The position numbers and the translations under genes were made by a program. Positions 1-5,810 of a DNA stretch of 9,951 nucleotides are shown here, one piece after another. The first letter of the stretch is position 1. Each line of letters starts with the position of its first letter. The DNA is from an uncultured Bacilli bacterium (GTDB lineage Bacteria; Bacillota_I; Bacilli_A; RF39; UBA660): contig CALVRK010000033.1 in assembly GCA_944358565.1 (NCBI GenBank), forward strand, positions 1 through 9,951. Reading direction: 5' to 3'. The notes beneath the pieces were generated by a model. The model searched no databases and had not been told where the DNA came from. It was given only the letters and a program-made list of their open reading frames with translations.

Positions 1-1
1 T

Positions 2-856
2 TTATAATGTTACTTTTTCTTTTTCTAAAATATTAATTATTTGTTTAATGGCTAAAATGGTATCTTCATATTTAATGTTTTTTGTATAATCATATTTTTG
101 TTTATAATTTTGAAAAACTTTCTTTAAACTATCATCTTTTTCTATAAGTTCTATTATATCTTTGAAATATTTAATATTAAATTTGGAATTTCTACTTTTA
201 AATGTCCTCTCAACAGCTTTAACTAAAATTTCATTATTAATATTTTGTTGATAGTTGTTTATTAGCATATAAATATCATAGAAATCTTTGGCTCTAGTGG
301 TAGTAATATTTTTACTAATAATTGCATGAAATTTTTCAGCAATAATTGTTTCTATATTATAAGCCATAATATTAATTTGTTTATCTTCGAATATAGAATT
401 AAATTTGTATTTTATTTCTCTGGGAGTTATAGTATCTCCTGTAGAAATTTCAAAAAAGAAATAATTTTTTATTTTATCAAACGTTCCAAGTACATTAATT
501 CTATATCCACTGTATTCTTCTTCTAGTCTAATATCCTTAATACTTATTATTTGAAATGTACATCCATCATTTAAATCAATGGACAAAATATTTTTCATAA
601 TGTTTTTAATATTTTGCTCGTTAAGTGTTTTGCCTTTCAAAGTTGCATCAATGTCTTTTGTTGTTCGCATATCACAACCAAAGAGTGATGATAGCAGTAC
701 TCCTCCTTTAAGTATTATATTATCTTTATATTTACTTTTTTCAATACGCATAAGAACGTGTTCAAAGTAGAACATTTGATGTAAGTGGAGAGATAGTTCA
801 TTACTACCTTCAGCTCTTTTTTTTATTAAATTGTTTAGTTTATCGCCATTTTTCAT
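2..856 (-). CDS. abiEii: AbiEii-family nucleotidyltransferase toxin of a type IV toxin-antitoxin pair
   Basis: The 284-residue protein has the layout of AbiEii/AbiGii toxins (DUF1814 nucleotidyltransferases). Near the N terminus LKGG (49-52) is followed by the metal-binding TKDID (66-70, Asp68 and Asp70). FEISTGD (135-141) fits motif II, ETIIAEKFHAI (169-179) motif III with Lys175, and TRAKDFYDIYML (187-198) the conserved R-x-K-D-x-x-D motif IV. In this family such enzymes transfer nucleotides, in studied relatives onto tRNA acceptor ends, stopping growth unless held in check by the partner; phage abortive infection is the classic role. These functions are family knowledge, not shown here. 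The gene is complete, ending in TAA at the window edge. Its ATG overlaps the stop of abiEi as ATGA and there is little Shine-Dalgarno sequence, so translation is probably coupled to the antitoxin gene. It is very rich in Asn, Ile and Lys, as is its partner. No catalytic residue appears lost, so I expect it to be active. Confidence 0.85.
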   Translation of the reverse strand: MKNGDKLNNLIKKRAEGSNELSLHLHQMFYFEHVLMRIEKSKYKDNIILKGGVLLSSLFGCDMRTTKDIDATLKGKTLNEQNIKNIMKNILSIDLNDGCTFQIISIKDIRLEEEYSGYRINVLGTFDKIKNYFFFEISTGDTITPREIKYKFNSIFEDKQINIMAYNIETIIAEKFHAIISKNITTTRAKDFYDIYMLINNYQQNINNEILVKAVERTFKSRNSKFNIKYFKDIIELIEKDDSLKKVFQNYKQKYDYTKNIKYEDTILAIKQIINILEKEKVTL

Positions 857-1446
857 AAAATGATTCTCATAATTTCTATTACTTCTTCTTTAATATTTAA
901 TGCTTCAGCGTATTTATTTAATTTCAAAATATCCTTCTCCTTTCTTTTAGCATACCATTTTAATGCTTTAGTATAAATTTCTTTATCCAAATTGTATTTA
1001 TCTTTAATAATATCACAAATTGTTCTTTCAACATCATAACATCTAATATCATTGTCAAAAGGAGATTTTATAGTTTCAACTCCTAAATTTAATATTTTTT
1101 TATTTACATAATGAAGTGAAACGTTGTCGTTTTGTTGTAAATTACCACCATATCCTATCGGAACAGTAATATTTAAACGTAATGGAACTCTATCTGAAAG
1201 ATTATGTAGGTAAAGTGCGGTTTCATGTGAATAAACTGCATTCTTACTTTTAATAATTGTCACATAAAAATCGTCGACAAGGGTATTTGGTAAACAGTAA
1301 TTACCAGTAGAAATTTTTTCTAATTTTTTCTTATCACATAATCTTTTTAAAGCCATTTTATTTAAATTATTGTTTACAACTTCTTTTGTAGTAACAAAAC
1401 CTTGATTTTTTTTGGCTAACTCTAAAATTTTTTCTAAATCACTCAT
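853..1446 (-). CDS. abiEi: AbiEi-family antitoxin and autorepressor
   Basis: The 197-residue protein opens with a winged-helix segment (about 4-54): GFVTTKEV, a recognition-helix region around NKMALKRLCDKKKL, and the wing ISTGNYCLP, the usual start of AbiEi-type transcriptional regulators. The C-terminal domain (about 60-197) has the family's YSHETALYLHNLSDRVP (72-88), ITVPIGYG (93-100) and CYDVERTICDII (136-147). In known AbiE pairs this protein neutralises the toxin without a stable complex (type IV) and represses its own promoter by binding inverted repeats. Both points are inferred here from the family. The start is ATG at 1446, behind an AGAGGTG ribosome binding site five bases upstream. 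The stop TGA overlaps the toxin's ATG by four bases. Length is normal for the family and the frame is intact. A TATAAT box lies about 22 bases upstream and a 16-bp inverted repeat farther up may be its operator. Confidence 0.85.
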   Translation of the reverse strand: MSDLEKILELAKKNQGFVTTKEVVNNNLNKMALKRLCDKKKLEKISTGNYCLPNTLVDDFYVTIIKSKNAVYSHETALYLHNLSDRVPLRLNITVPIGYGGNLQQNDNVSLHYVNKKILNLGVETIKSPFDNDIRCYDVERTICDIIKDKYNLDKEIYTKALKWYAKRKEKDILKLNKYAEALNIKEEVIEIMRIIL

Positions 1447-1467
1447 TCTAGCACCTCTTTTATATAA

Positions 1468-1496
1468 ATTATACTATATTTGATGTTAAAAATGAA
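1468..1496 (-). promoter_or_regulatory. Likely abiE operon promoter
   Basis: On the minus strand a perfect TATAAT (1468-1473) lies 17 bases after a weak -35, TTCATT (1491-1496). The predicted start is only a few bases before the AGAGGTG ribosome binding site of abiEi. The -10 is convincing. The poor -35 is typical of AT-rich genomes or of a promoter under strong control. Confidence 0.55.
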
Positions 1497-1504
1497 GAAG
1501 ATTT

Positions 1505-1550
1505 GTTACTTTTTAAATTAAAAATTAGAAAAAATAATTTTATAAGTAAC
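1505..1550. repeat. 16-bp inverted repeat upstream of abiEi, candidate operator
   Basis: GTTACTTTTTAAATTA (1505-1520) and TAATTTTATAAGTAAC (1535-1550) are inverted copies matching at 14 of 16 positions, with outer heptamers GTTACTT/AAGTAAC perfect, separated by 14 bases. The repeat starts about 9 bases upstream of the abiE -35 box. AbiEi proteins are known to bind inverted repeats next to their own promoter, so this is a reasonable operator candidate. A run of six T follows on the plus strand, so it could instead be an AT-rich terminator-like hairpin, although no plus-strand gene needs one here. Confidence 0.45.
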
Positions 1551-1567
1551 TTTTTTATTTAATTTTT

Positions 1568-1575
1568 CACCTCCT
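1568..1575 (-). promoter_or_regulatory. Orphan Shine-Dalgarno sequence without a gene
   Basis: The minus strand reads AGGAGGTG, as strong as any ribosome binding site in the window, but no ATG, GTG or TTG opens a frame at a useful distance. The first in-frame possibilities are an internal GTG that stops after three codons and an ATA. It may mark a gene start destroyed by the neighbouring insertion or deletion, or be chance. Confidence 0.3.
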
Positions 1576-1674
1576 ATATTTAATATACGGCATAAATTAG
1601 TTATTTCCTTTTTTTAAATTTATATATTTTTATTAAAATTTAGTTAATGTTTTATCATATACTTATAGTTATGT

Positions 1675-1712
1675 TTAGCGTTCATGCACAAAAAAATGTG
1701 TATGAATGTTAA
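1675..1712. repeat. 16-bp stem hairpin at the 3' end of the TnpB relic
   Basis: Arms 1675-1690 and 1697-1712 pair along 16 positions around a six-A loop. Read as plus-strand RNA these are 13 Watson-Crick pairs and 3 G-U; on the minus strand the three become A-C mismatches. It overlaps the stop codon (1709-1711) of the decayed tnpB frame. IS200/IS605-type elements have subterminal hairpins just beyond tnpB, and the guide (omega) RNA ends there, so the position fits a right-end structure. The exact element end cannot be set from this sequence. Confidence 0.45.
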
Positions 1713-1966
1713 TGGCTTTTAAAGAACAAAATGTCAAAATATATGATTATATACCTTGCTTTAAATATACATTTTTCTAAACATTTAAACATTATATTAA
1801 TTGCTACATTATAGTTACGGTTATGCTTTGTATGACATATGGGACATTCCATTTTCTTATACTTATTAGTTTACTTAATCCAATTAAAGTACACCAAAAG
1901 AAGACCTGTTTTGGGTCTTCTGAACAAGTATCACTAGTTTTTTGGTTCTACCAATACTACTTGACA
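1709..1966 (-). pseudogene. Decayed C-terminal fragment of an IS200/IS605-family TnpB
   Basis: Reading the minus strand from 1966 gives CQVVLVEPKN; after an apparent one-base deletion comes TSDTCS, and farther on, in another frame, KKMECPICHTKHNRNYNVAINI. These match, in order, the end of TnpB: the strand before the zinc ribbon (VVLVxP), the first zinc-ribbon motif (TSxTCSxC), the second CPxC, and the RuvC-III motif normally written HDRDxNAAxNI. The first CxxC has lost its second Cys, an in-frame TAA (about 1875) and at least two frameshifts interrupt it, and the catalytic Asp of RuvC-III is Asn. The frame ends at a TAA inside the following hairpin. TnpB is an RNA-guided nuclease accompanying single-strand transposons; this copy cannot be active. 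Only the last 80 or so codons remain, because the intact capA gene begins right upstream. The match is by motif recognition, not database search. Confidence 0.7.
1899..1921 (-). terminator. Possible terminator hairpin after capA
   Basis: AGAAGACC (1899-1906) and GGTCTTCT (1914-1921) form a perfect 8-bp stem with a seven-base loop. On the minus strand it lies about 72 bases beyond the capA stop and is followed by a short, broken T run (TTTGG). It is the best stem between capA and the next gene, but the weak tract and its location inside the tnpB relic make termination uncertain. Confidence 0.4.
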
Positions 1967-1992
1967 TTGAGGCTTTTTAATTGATGAATTTA

Positions 1993-3153
1993 TTAAATAT
2001 TTGGCAGTGGATTAACTGGGATATCTTTATTATACATTCTAACTACAGCACTATATTTATTATAAAGTCTTTGATAATCAGAGTTATAACTCGAGTTCAT
2101 CTGGCTAAATGGAATAACTTTAAAATCAGTCCACTTACTACCCTTTTTATAGTAATTAAATAAAAGTTCATTATTTAAATTATCTAATTTTATGGAGGTT
2201 TGTCCATCCTTTTCTTCTTTTATAATGTCAACTGATGTCATTAATTCAACCATGGTATTATAATCGTTATTGGTACTTTGCGCTGAAATAAAATTACCTA
2301 AAGAATAAATAACTAATGTATTATTAATATATGTAATCGGTTCAATAATATGAGGATGAGTACCAATTATTATATCGACACCTAACGATGAAAGATATTC
2401 GGCTTCGCGTTTTTGCTCTTCAGTGGGTTCGGCTTGATATTCGGTTCCCCAGTGCATAGATACAATTAATAAATCTACTTTATCTCTAACCTTTTCAATA
2501 TCACTTTTTGCTTTTTCATCACTATATAAATTGACTAGATATTCTTTACCTTGAGGTACAGATATACCATTTGTACCATATGTATAAGCTAACATGGTAT
2601 ATTTAATACCATTTTTTTCTCTTATTTGAATGGCTTCAGAATCTTCTTTAGAACAATAACTACCAGCGGCTAAAACATTTTCTTTACTTTTCCAATATTC
2701 ACAAGAATTTAATACAGCCTTTTCACCTCTATCCATCGTATGATTATTAGCTAAAGAAACTAAGTTAAAGCCGGAATTTACCATAGCATCACCAAATTCC
2801 TGAGGAGAATTGAAGGCTGGATAATCAGATAAACCAAGCTCTGTTCCCCCTAAGATACTTTCTTGATTATAAAAAGCTAAATCATAATTTTGAACAATTG
2901 GTTTTATATACTCTAATTGAGAGTCAAAGTTATATACGCCGTTTTTATAAGCATCACGATATACTGAACCGTGCAATAGGGCATCACCAACCATGATCAA
3001 AGATAATTTGCTTATTTTAGGTTCTTCTTTTTTTACTTCTTCGGTCTTTTTTTCTTGTTTAGGTTCATTTTGCGATTCTTTTTTTAGCAAATAAAGTCCA
3101 GATATAAAGATTACAATAATTAAAACAACAAATATAACATACTTCTTTTTCAT
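1993..3153 (-). CDS. Membrane-anchored CapA-family (poly-gamma-glutamate synthesis type) metallophosphatase-fold protein
   Basis: The 386-residue protein has a basic N terminus and one hydrophobic segment (about 4-23) acting as signal anchor, then a Lys/Glu-rich linker (24-48) leading to an extracytoplasmic domain. That domain carries the PGA_cap/CapA motifs in order: MVGDALLHG (54-62, Asp57), YNQES (95-99), SLANNHTMDRG (133-143, Asn137-His138), SMHWGTEY (232-239, His234), GTHPHIIEP (264-272) and SLGNF (284-288). These are the metal-ligand positions of the calcineurin-like fold and all are present. Family members are linked to capsular polyglutamate, but most copies outside cap operons have no proven substrate and no capBC genes are seen here, so I leave the symbol empty. 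It is last in an operon after cls and a small lipoprotein. Its ATG follows the lipoprotein stop by three bases with no good ribosome binding site, suggesting coupled translation. Work on the cell surface is likely. Confidence 0.8.
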   Translation of the reverse strand: MKKKYVIFVVLIIVIFISGLYLLKKESQNEPKQEKKTEEVKKEEPKISKLSLIMVGDALLHGSVYRDAYKNGVYNFDSQLEYIKPIVQNYDLAFYNQESILGGTELGLSDYPAFNSPQEFGDAMVNSGFNLVSLANNHTMDRGEKAVLNSCEYWKSKENVLAAGSYCSKEDSEAIQIREKNGIKYTMLAYTYGTNGISVPQGKEYLVNLYSDEKAKSDIEKVRDKVDLLIVSMHWGTEYQAEPTEEQKREAEYLSSLGVDIIIGTHPHIIEPITYINNTLVIYSLGNFISAQSTNNDYNTMVELMTSVDIIKEEKDGQTSIKLDNLNNELLFNYYKKGSKWTDFKVIPFSQMNSSYNSDYQRLYNKYSAVVRMYNKDIPVNPLPNI

Positions 3154-3156
3154 ATT

Positions 3157-3432
3157 TTAAAAATTACAACTACCATTTAATGAATTTACATAGTTTGTTA
3201 GAGCTGCTTTCCCTTCTTCAGTATTTGTACTACTAGTAAAATAAGTTCCATTGATCTCATCAATAGTACTTCTACTTTGTTTCTCACCATCTAAGGTGTA
3301 TGAGGTAATAATACCATCTTTTATAGTGAATACTGCTTCACTATTATTAATAATACATGTAAACTGTTCACCACTATTGGCACAGCCAGTTAAAATAAAT
3401 ACAGCAAACATAATGATTAATATTTTTTTCAT
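3157..3432 (-). CDS. Small putative lipoprotein of unknown function
   Basis: The 91-residue product starts with MKK and a hydrophobic stretch ending in the lipobox LTGC, which places the lipidated cysteine at position 17. The mature part is about 75 residues, polar, with two further cysteines (26 and 89) at opposite ends that could form a disulfide. Between them lies a predicted beta-rich segment (AVFTIKDGIITSYTL) and a short C-terminal helix (TEEGKAALTNYVNSL). I do not recognise a named family. A strong AAGGAG site seven bases before the ATG overlaps the stop codon of cls. The gene sits between cls and the CapA-like gene with gaps of 11 and 3 bases, so it is almost certainly co-transcribed and probably acts at the outer face of the membrane. 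Confidence 0.75.
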   Translation of the reverse strand: MKKILIIMFAVFILTGCANSGEQFTCIINNSEAVFTIKDGIITSYTLDGEKQSRSTIDEINGTYFTSSTNTEEGKAALTNYVNSLNGSCNF

Positions 3433-3443
3433 ATTCTCTCTCC

Positions 3444-4985
3444 TTACATTAATGGGGCAAAAGCCTTTAATATTTGTCTTTTAAGTGAATTAAACCAAGT
3501 TAATTTACCTAAGTTTTTAAATTTGATTTCACGGCACTCTTTTAAAGTTAACGTGAAATCTTTTTTAATTGTAAATATAACCGAACAATCATATAACCAA
3601 ACTCCACACTCAAAGTGCAGGTAAAGACTTCGGTAATCTAGATTGACCGTACCAATAGTTGAATATTCATCATCGACAACAAAGGTTTTTGCATGAATAA
3701 AACCTTTAGTGTATTCATAAATTCTAACGCCACTTGCTATAAGCTGATCATAATAAGCTTTAGTAACTTCGCTGACAAGTTTTTTATCAGGAATACCAGG
3801 AGTTATAATTCTAACATCAACGCCTCTTTTAGCGGCGGTACATAAAGCGGTGATCATTTCATTATCTAAAACTAAATAAGGTGTAGTGATATAAACATAT
3901 CTATTTGCTTTATTAATTAAATTTAAATAAACAGTTTCGCCTACAGCTTCATTATCCCATGGGCTATCAGCATAAGGAATGACATAACCATCAGAAGATG
4001 TTTCATATTCATAAGTAGAATGATATTTTTCATAGTCTTCATCTTCTTCTTTAATGAAATCCCACATCGATAAAAATAAGACTGTAAAATTCCAAACGGC
4101 CTGTCCTTCTAACATAATACCATTATCTTTCCAATGACCAAAGCGAACTTTTTCCCCTATGTATTCATCAGCAAGATTAATACCACCTGTAAAAGCGATG
4201 TGGCCATCTATAACGGCAATTTTTCTATGATCGCGATTATTAAATTTTGATTTCAAATTAGGAACAAAGCGATTAAAGACAGCTGCTTTGATACCATATT
4301 TTTCTAAAGTTTTATCATAATGATTAGGTAATGTCATAATACAGCCAAAGTCATCATAAATTATTCTTACTTCAATACCATCTTGAACTTTTTGTTTTAA
4401 TATGTCTAAGATAGTATTCCACATTTTGCCTTCTCCTATAATAAAATATTCTAGGAAAATATATTTTTTGGCACTTTTAATGGCTTCTAATAATTTATTA
4501 TAATAAATTTTACCATTAGATAAATATGTCGTTTTGGTGTGTTTACAAACATTAGTCATTGAATAGTCACTAATATATTTCACTTGATTATAGGCTGACA
4601 GGTTATCATATCTAAGTTCACTCATAACGATGTTATGAGTGTCTTTATATTTAAGCTGTTTATAATATATATTTCGCATTTTAGCTTTTTGTCTTTTACT
4701 TAACTGATTACCACCAAATAAAACATATAAAAGTAATCCAAAAATCGGAAAAGCCATAATTGGAATAATCCAAGCTATTTTGTAACCTGGGTTGGCCCTA
4801 CTATTGATGATGTGCAAGACCATAAGCAAACTAAATATACTACATATAATATAGAAAAAAATAAAATAATTGTAAAATTCAACGGTCATTAAAAAAATTA
4901 TAGCAATCTGAATTATCATGATTAGAGGAACTAAAAATACGCGGTGTCCGATCAGATTTAAATGGTTTTTAAAAAATTTTATCAT
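3444..4985 (-). CDS. cls: Cardiolipin synthase (phospholipase D superfamily)
   Basis: At 513 residues this is the normal size of a bacterial Cls, which condenses two phosphatidylglycerol molecules into cardiolipin plus glycerol at the membrane. The N terminus has transmembrane segments at about 17-34, 38-60 and 69-90, with the NPGYKIAWIIPIMAFPIFG stretch of the phospholipase D nuclease N-terminal domain. Two HKD motifs follow: HRKIAVID at 253-260 (His253, Lys255, Asp260) with GGIN after it, and HAKTFVVD at 431-438 (His431, Lys433, Asp438) with GTVNLDYRSL after it. All catalytic residues are present. The start is ATG at 4985 with AAGGTGAT five bases upstream, and a good promoter lies directly before. 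It is first in an operon with the lipoprotein and CapA-like genes. The C-terminal end is the usual short basic tail. Confidence 0.93.
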   Translation of the reverse strand: MIKFFKNHLNLIGHRVFLVPLIMIIQIAIIFLMTVEFYNYFIFFYIICSIFSLLMVLHIINSRANPGYKIAWIIPIMAFPIFGLLLYVLFGGNQLSKRQKAKMRNIYYKQLKYKDTHNIVMSELRYDNLSAYNQVKYISDYSMTNVCKHTKTTYLSNGKIYYNKLLEAIKSAKKYIFLEYFIIGEGKMWNTILDILKQKVQDGIEVRIIYDDFGCIMTLPNHYDKTLEKYGIKAAVFNRFVPNLKSKFNNRDHRKIAVIDGHIAFTGGINLADEYIGEKVRFGHWKDNGIMLEGQAVWNFTVLFLSMWDFIKEEDEDYEKYHSTYEYETSSDGYVIPYADSPWDNEAVGETVYLNLINKANRYVYITTPYLVLDNEMITALCTAAKRGVDVRIITPGIPDKKLVSEVTKAYYDQLIASGVRIYEYTKGFIHAKTFVVDDEYSTIGTVNLDYRSLYLHFECGVWLYDCSVIFTIKKDFTLTLKECREIKFKNLGKLTWFNSLKRQILKAFAPLM

Positions 4986-5015
4986 GCTATATCACCTTGG
5001 CTTTGCTATATTTTG

Positions 5016-5044
5016 ATTATACCTTATTTTTGCCGGTTTGACAA
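5016..5044 (-). promoter_or_regulatory. Promoter of the cls operon
   Basis: On the minus strand TTGTCA (5039-5044) is followed after exactly 17 bases by a perfect TATAAT (5016-5021). The cls ATG is about 30 bases beyond the -10. The -35 overlaps that of the divergent promoter on the plus strand. Confidence 0.75.
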
Positions 5045-5066
5045 TTAATTCATAATGATATACTAT
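5038..5066 (+). promoter_or_regulatory. Promoter of the CmpB-like membrane protein gene
   Basis: A perfect TTGACA (5038-5043) is followed by TACTAT (5061-5066) at 17 bases, or TATACT (5059-5064) at 15. It sits about 40 bases before the start codon at 5105. Five of six -35 bases are shared with the minus-strand cls promoter. Confidence 0.7.
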
Positions 5067-5104
5067 TGTGTTAATGATGTGAATTTTTTGTTGTGAGGTT
5101 GTAT

Positions 5105-5755
5105 ATGAAGCAAAAAGAAGAGGCCTTTGCGAAAGGTATTTGTTTTAAGAAAATCTTTTGGTTATTTATGATTGGCTGTGTTTTTGGGTGTGTGTTTGAG
5201 ATGATCAATCATTTTGTTCATTTTGGTGACTGGGTTAGTAGACGCGGTTTAATATATGGACCACTTAATCCAGTTTATGGTTTAGGTTTAGTTTTCTTTG
5301 TTATATTTCTTTCAAAAATTAAAAATCCTGGGCTTATATTTCTTGGCGGAATGTTATTAGGTGGTGGTAGTGAATACTTATTTTCATTAATTCAAGAAAA
5401 GGTGTTTGGCACGATATCTTGGGATTACAGTCATCAGTTATTTAATATTGGTGGAAGAACAAGTTTGAAATACATGCTACTTTGGGGTGTTTTAGCTTTA
5501 TTAGTTATGAAAATTATATATCCGTTTTTATCAAATTTAATTGAGAAAATGCCGGTTAAAACGGGAAATATATTAACTATTATATTAATAGTATTTATGA
5601 TAGCTGATATTATTATTTCAATTGTGGCTTGTTTAAGGCAAAGTGAGCGTGCTCACGGCATAGAGCCTAGTAATCAAGTTGAAGTATTTTTAGATATGCA
5701 TTATCCTGATAAAAAATTAAATAAAATTTTTGAAAATCATGTTAGGACAAAGTAA
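5105..5755 (+). CDS. Polytopic membrane protein of the CmpB-type 'putative ABC transporter permease' family
   Basis: The protein of 216 residues has about five hydrophobic segments (roughly 17-36, 55-70, 77-95, 121-140, 156-177) and the signature motifs of the ABC_trans_CmpB family: RRGLIYGPLNPVYG (46-59), SWDYS (105-109) and NIGGRTSLKY (114-123). Despite the family name no transport function is proven, and no ATPase or binding protein lies nearby, so I call only the family. The frame can be extended to a GTG at 5093, but that codon is part of the GTGAGGT ribosome binding site for the ATG at 5105, six bases downstream, so I start at 5105. The last 40 residues are polar. It is a single-gene unit with its own promoter, and a strong terminator begins inside its stop codon. 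Confidence 0.8.
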   Translation: MKQKEEAFAKGICFKKIFWLFMIGCVFGCVFEMINHFVHFGDWVSRRGLIYGPLNPVYGLGLVFFVIFLSKIKNPGLIFLGGMLLGGGSEYLFSLIQEKVFGTISWDYSHQLFNIGGRTSLKYMLLWGVLALLVMKIIYPFLSNLIEKMPVKTGNILTIILIVFMIADIIISIVACLRQSERAHGIEPSNQVEVFLDMHYPDKKLNKIFENHVRTK

Positions 5756-5783
5756 AAGACGAATGGAAAATTCGCCTTTTTTT
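5754..5783. terminator. Probably bidirectional intrinsic terminator between convergent genes
   Basis: AAAAGACGAAT (5754-5764) and ATTCGCCTTTT (5770-5780) pair over 11 positions with one mismatch around a five-base loop, followed by more T on the plus strand. It overlaps the stop codon of the plus-strand gene. Read from the other side the stem also ends in a T run, 28 bases after the PBP stop, so it likely serves the dcw operon too. Confidence 0.8.
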
Positions 5784-5810
5784 AGCTTTACATCACGGAT
5801 TGTAGTTCCG

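Noticed and set aside
1505..1560. Intrinsic terminator on the plus strand (inverted repeat followed by six T)
   Set aside because: No plus-strand gene lies upstream and the stem is almost all A-T; an operator role for the adjacent abiE promoter fits better, though not proven.
1981..2163. 60-codon plus-strand frame at the end of capA
   Set aside because: Antisense to the CapA C-terminal region, with no promoter or ribosome binding site and AT-rich random composition.
1993..3153. Capsule (cap/pgs) operon inferred from the CapA-like gene
   Set aside because: No capB, capC or capD neighbour exists; CapA-family proteins are widespread outside capsule clusters.
5093..5104. GTG start for the CmpB-like gene
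   Set aside because: The GTG is part of the GTGAGGT ribosome binding site that is well placed for the ATG at 5105.
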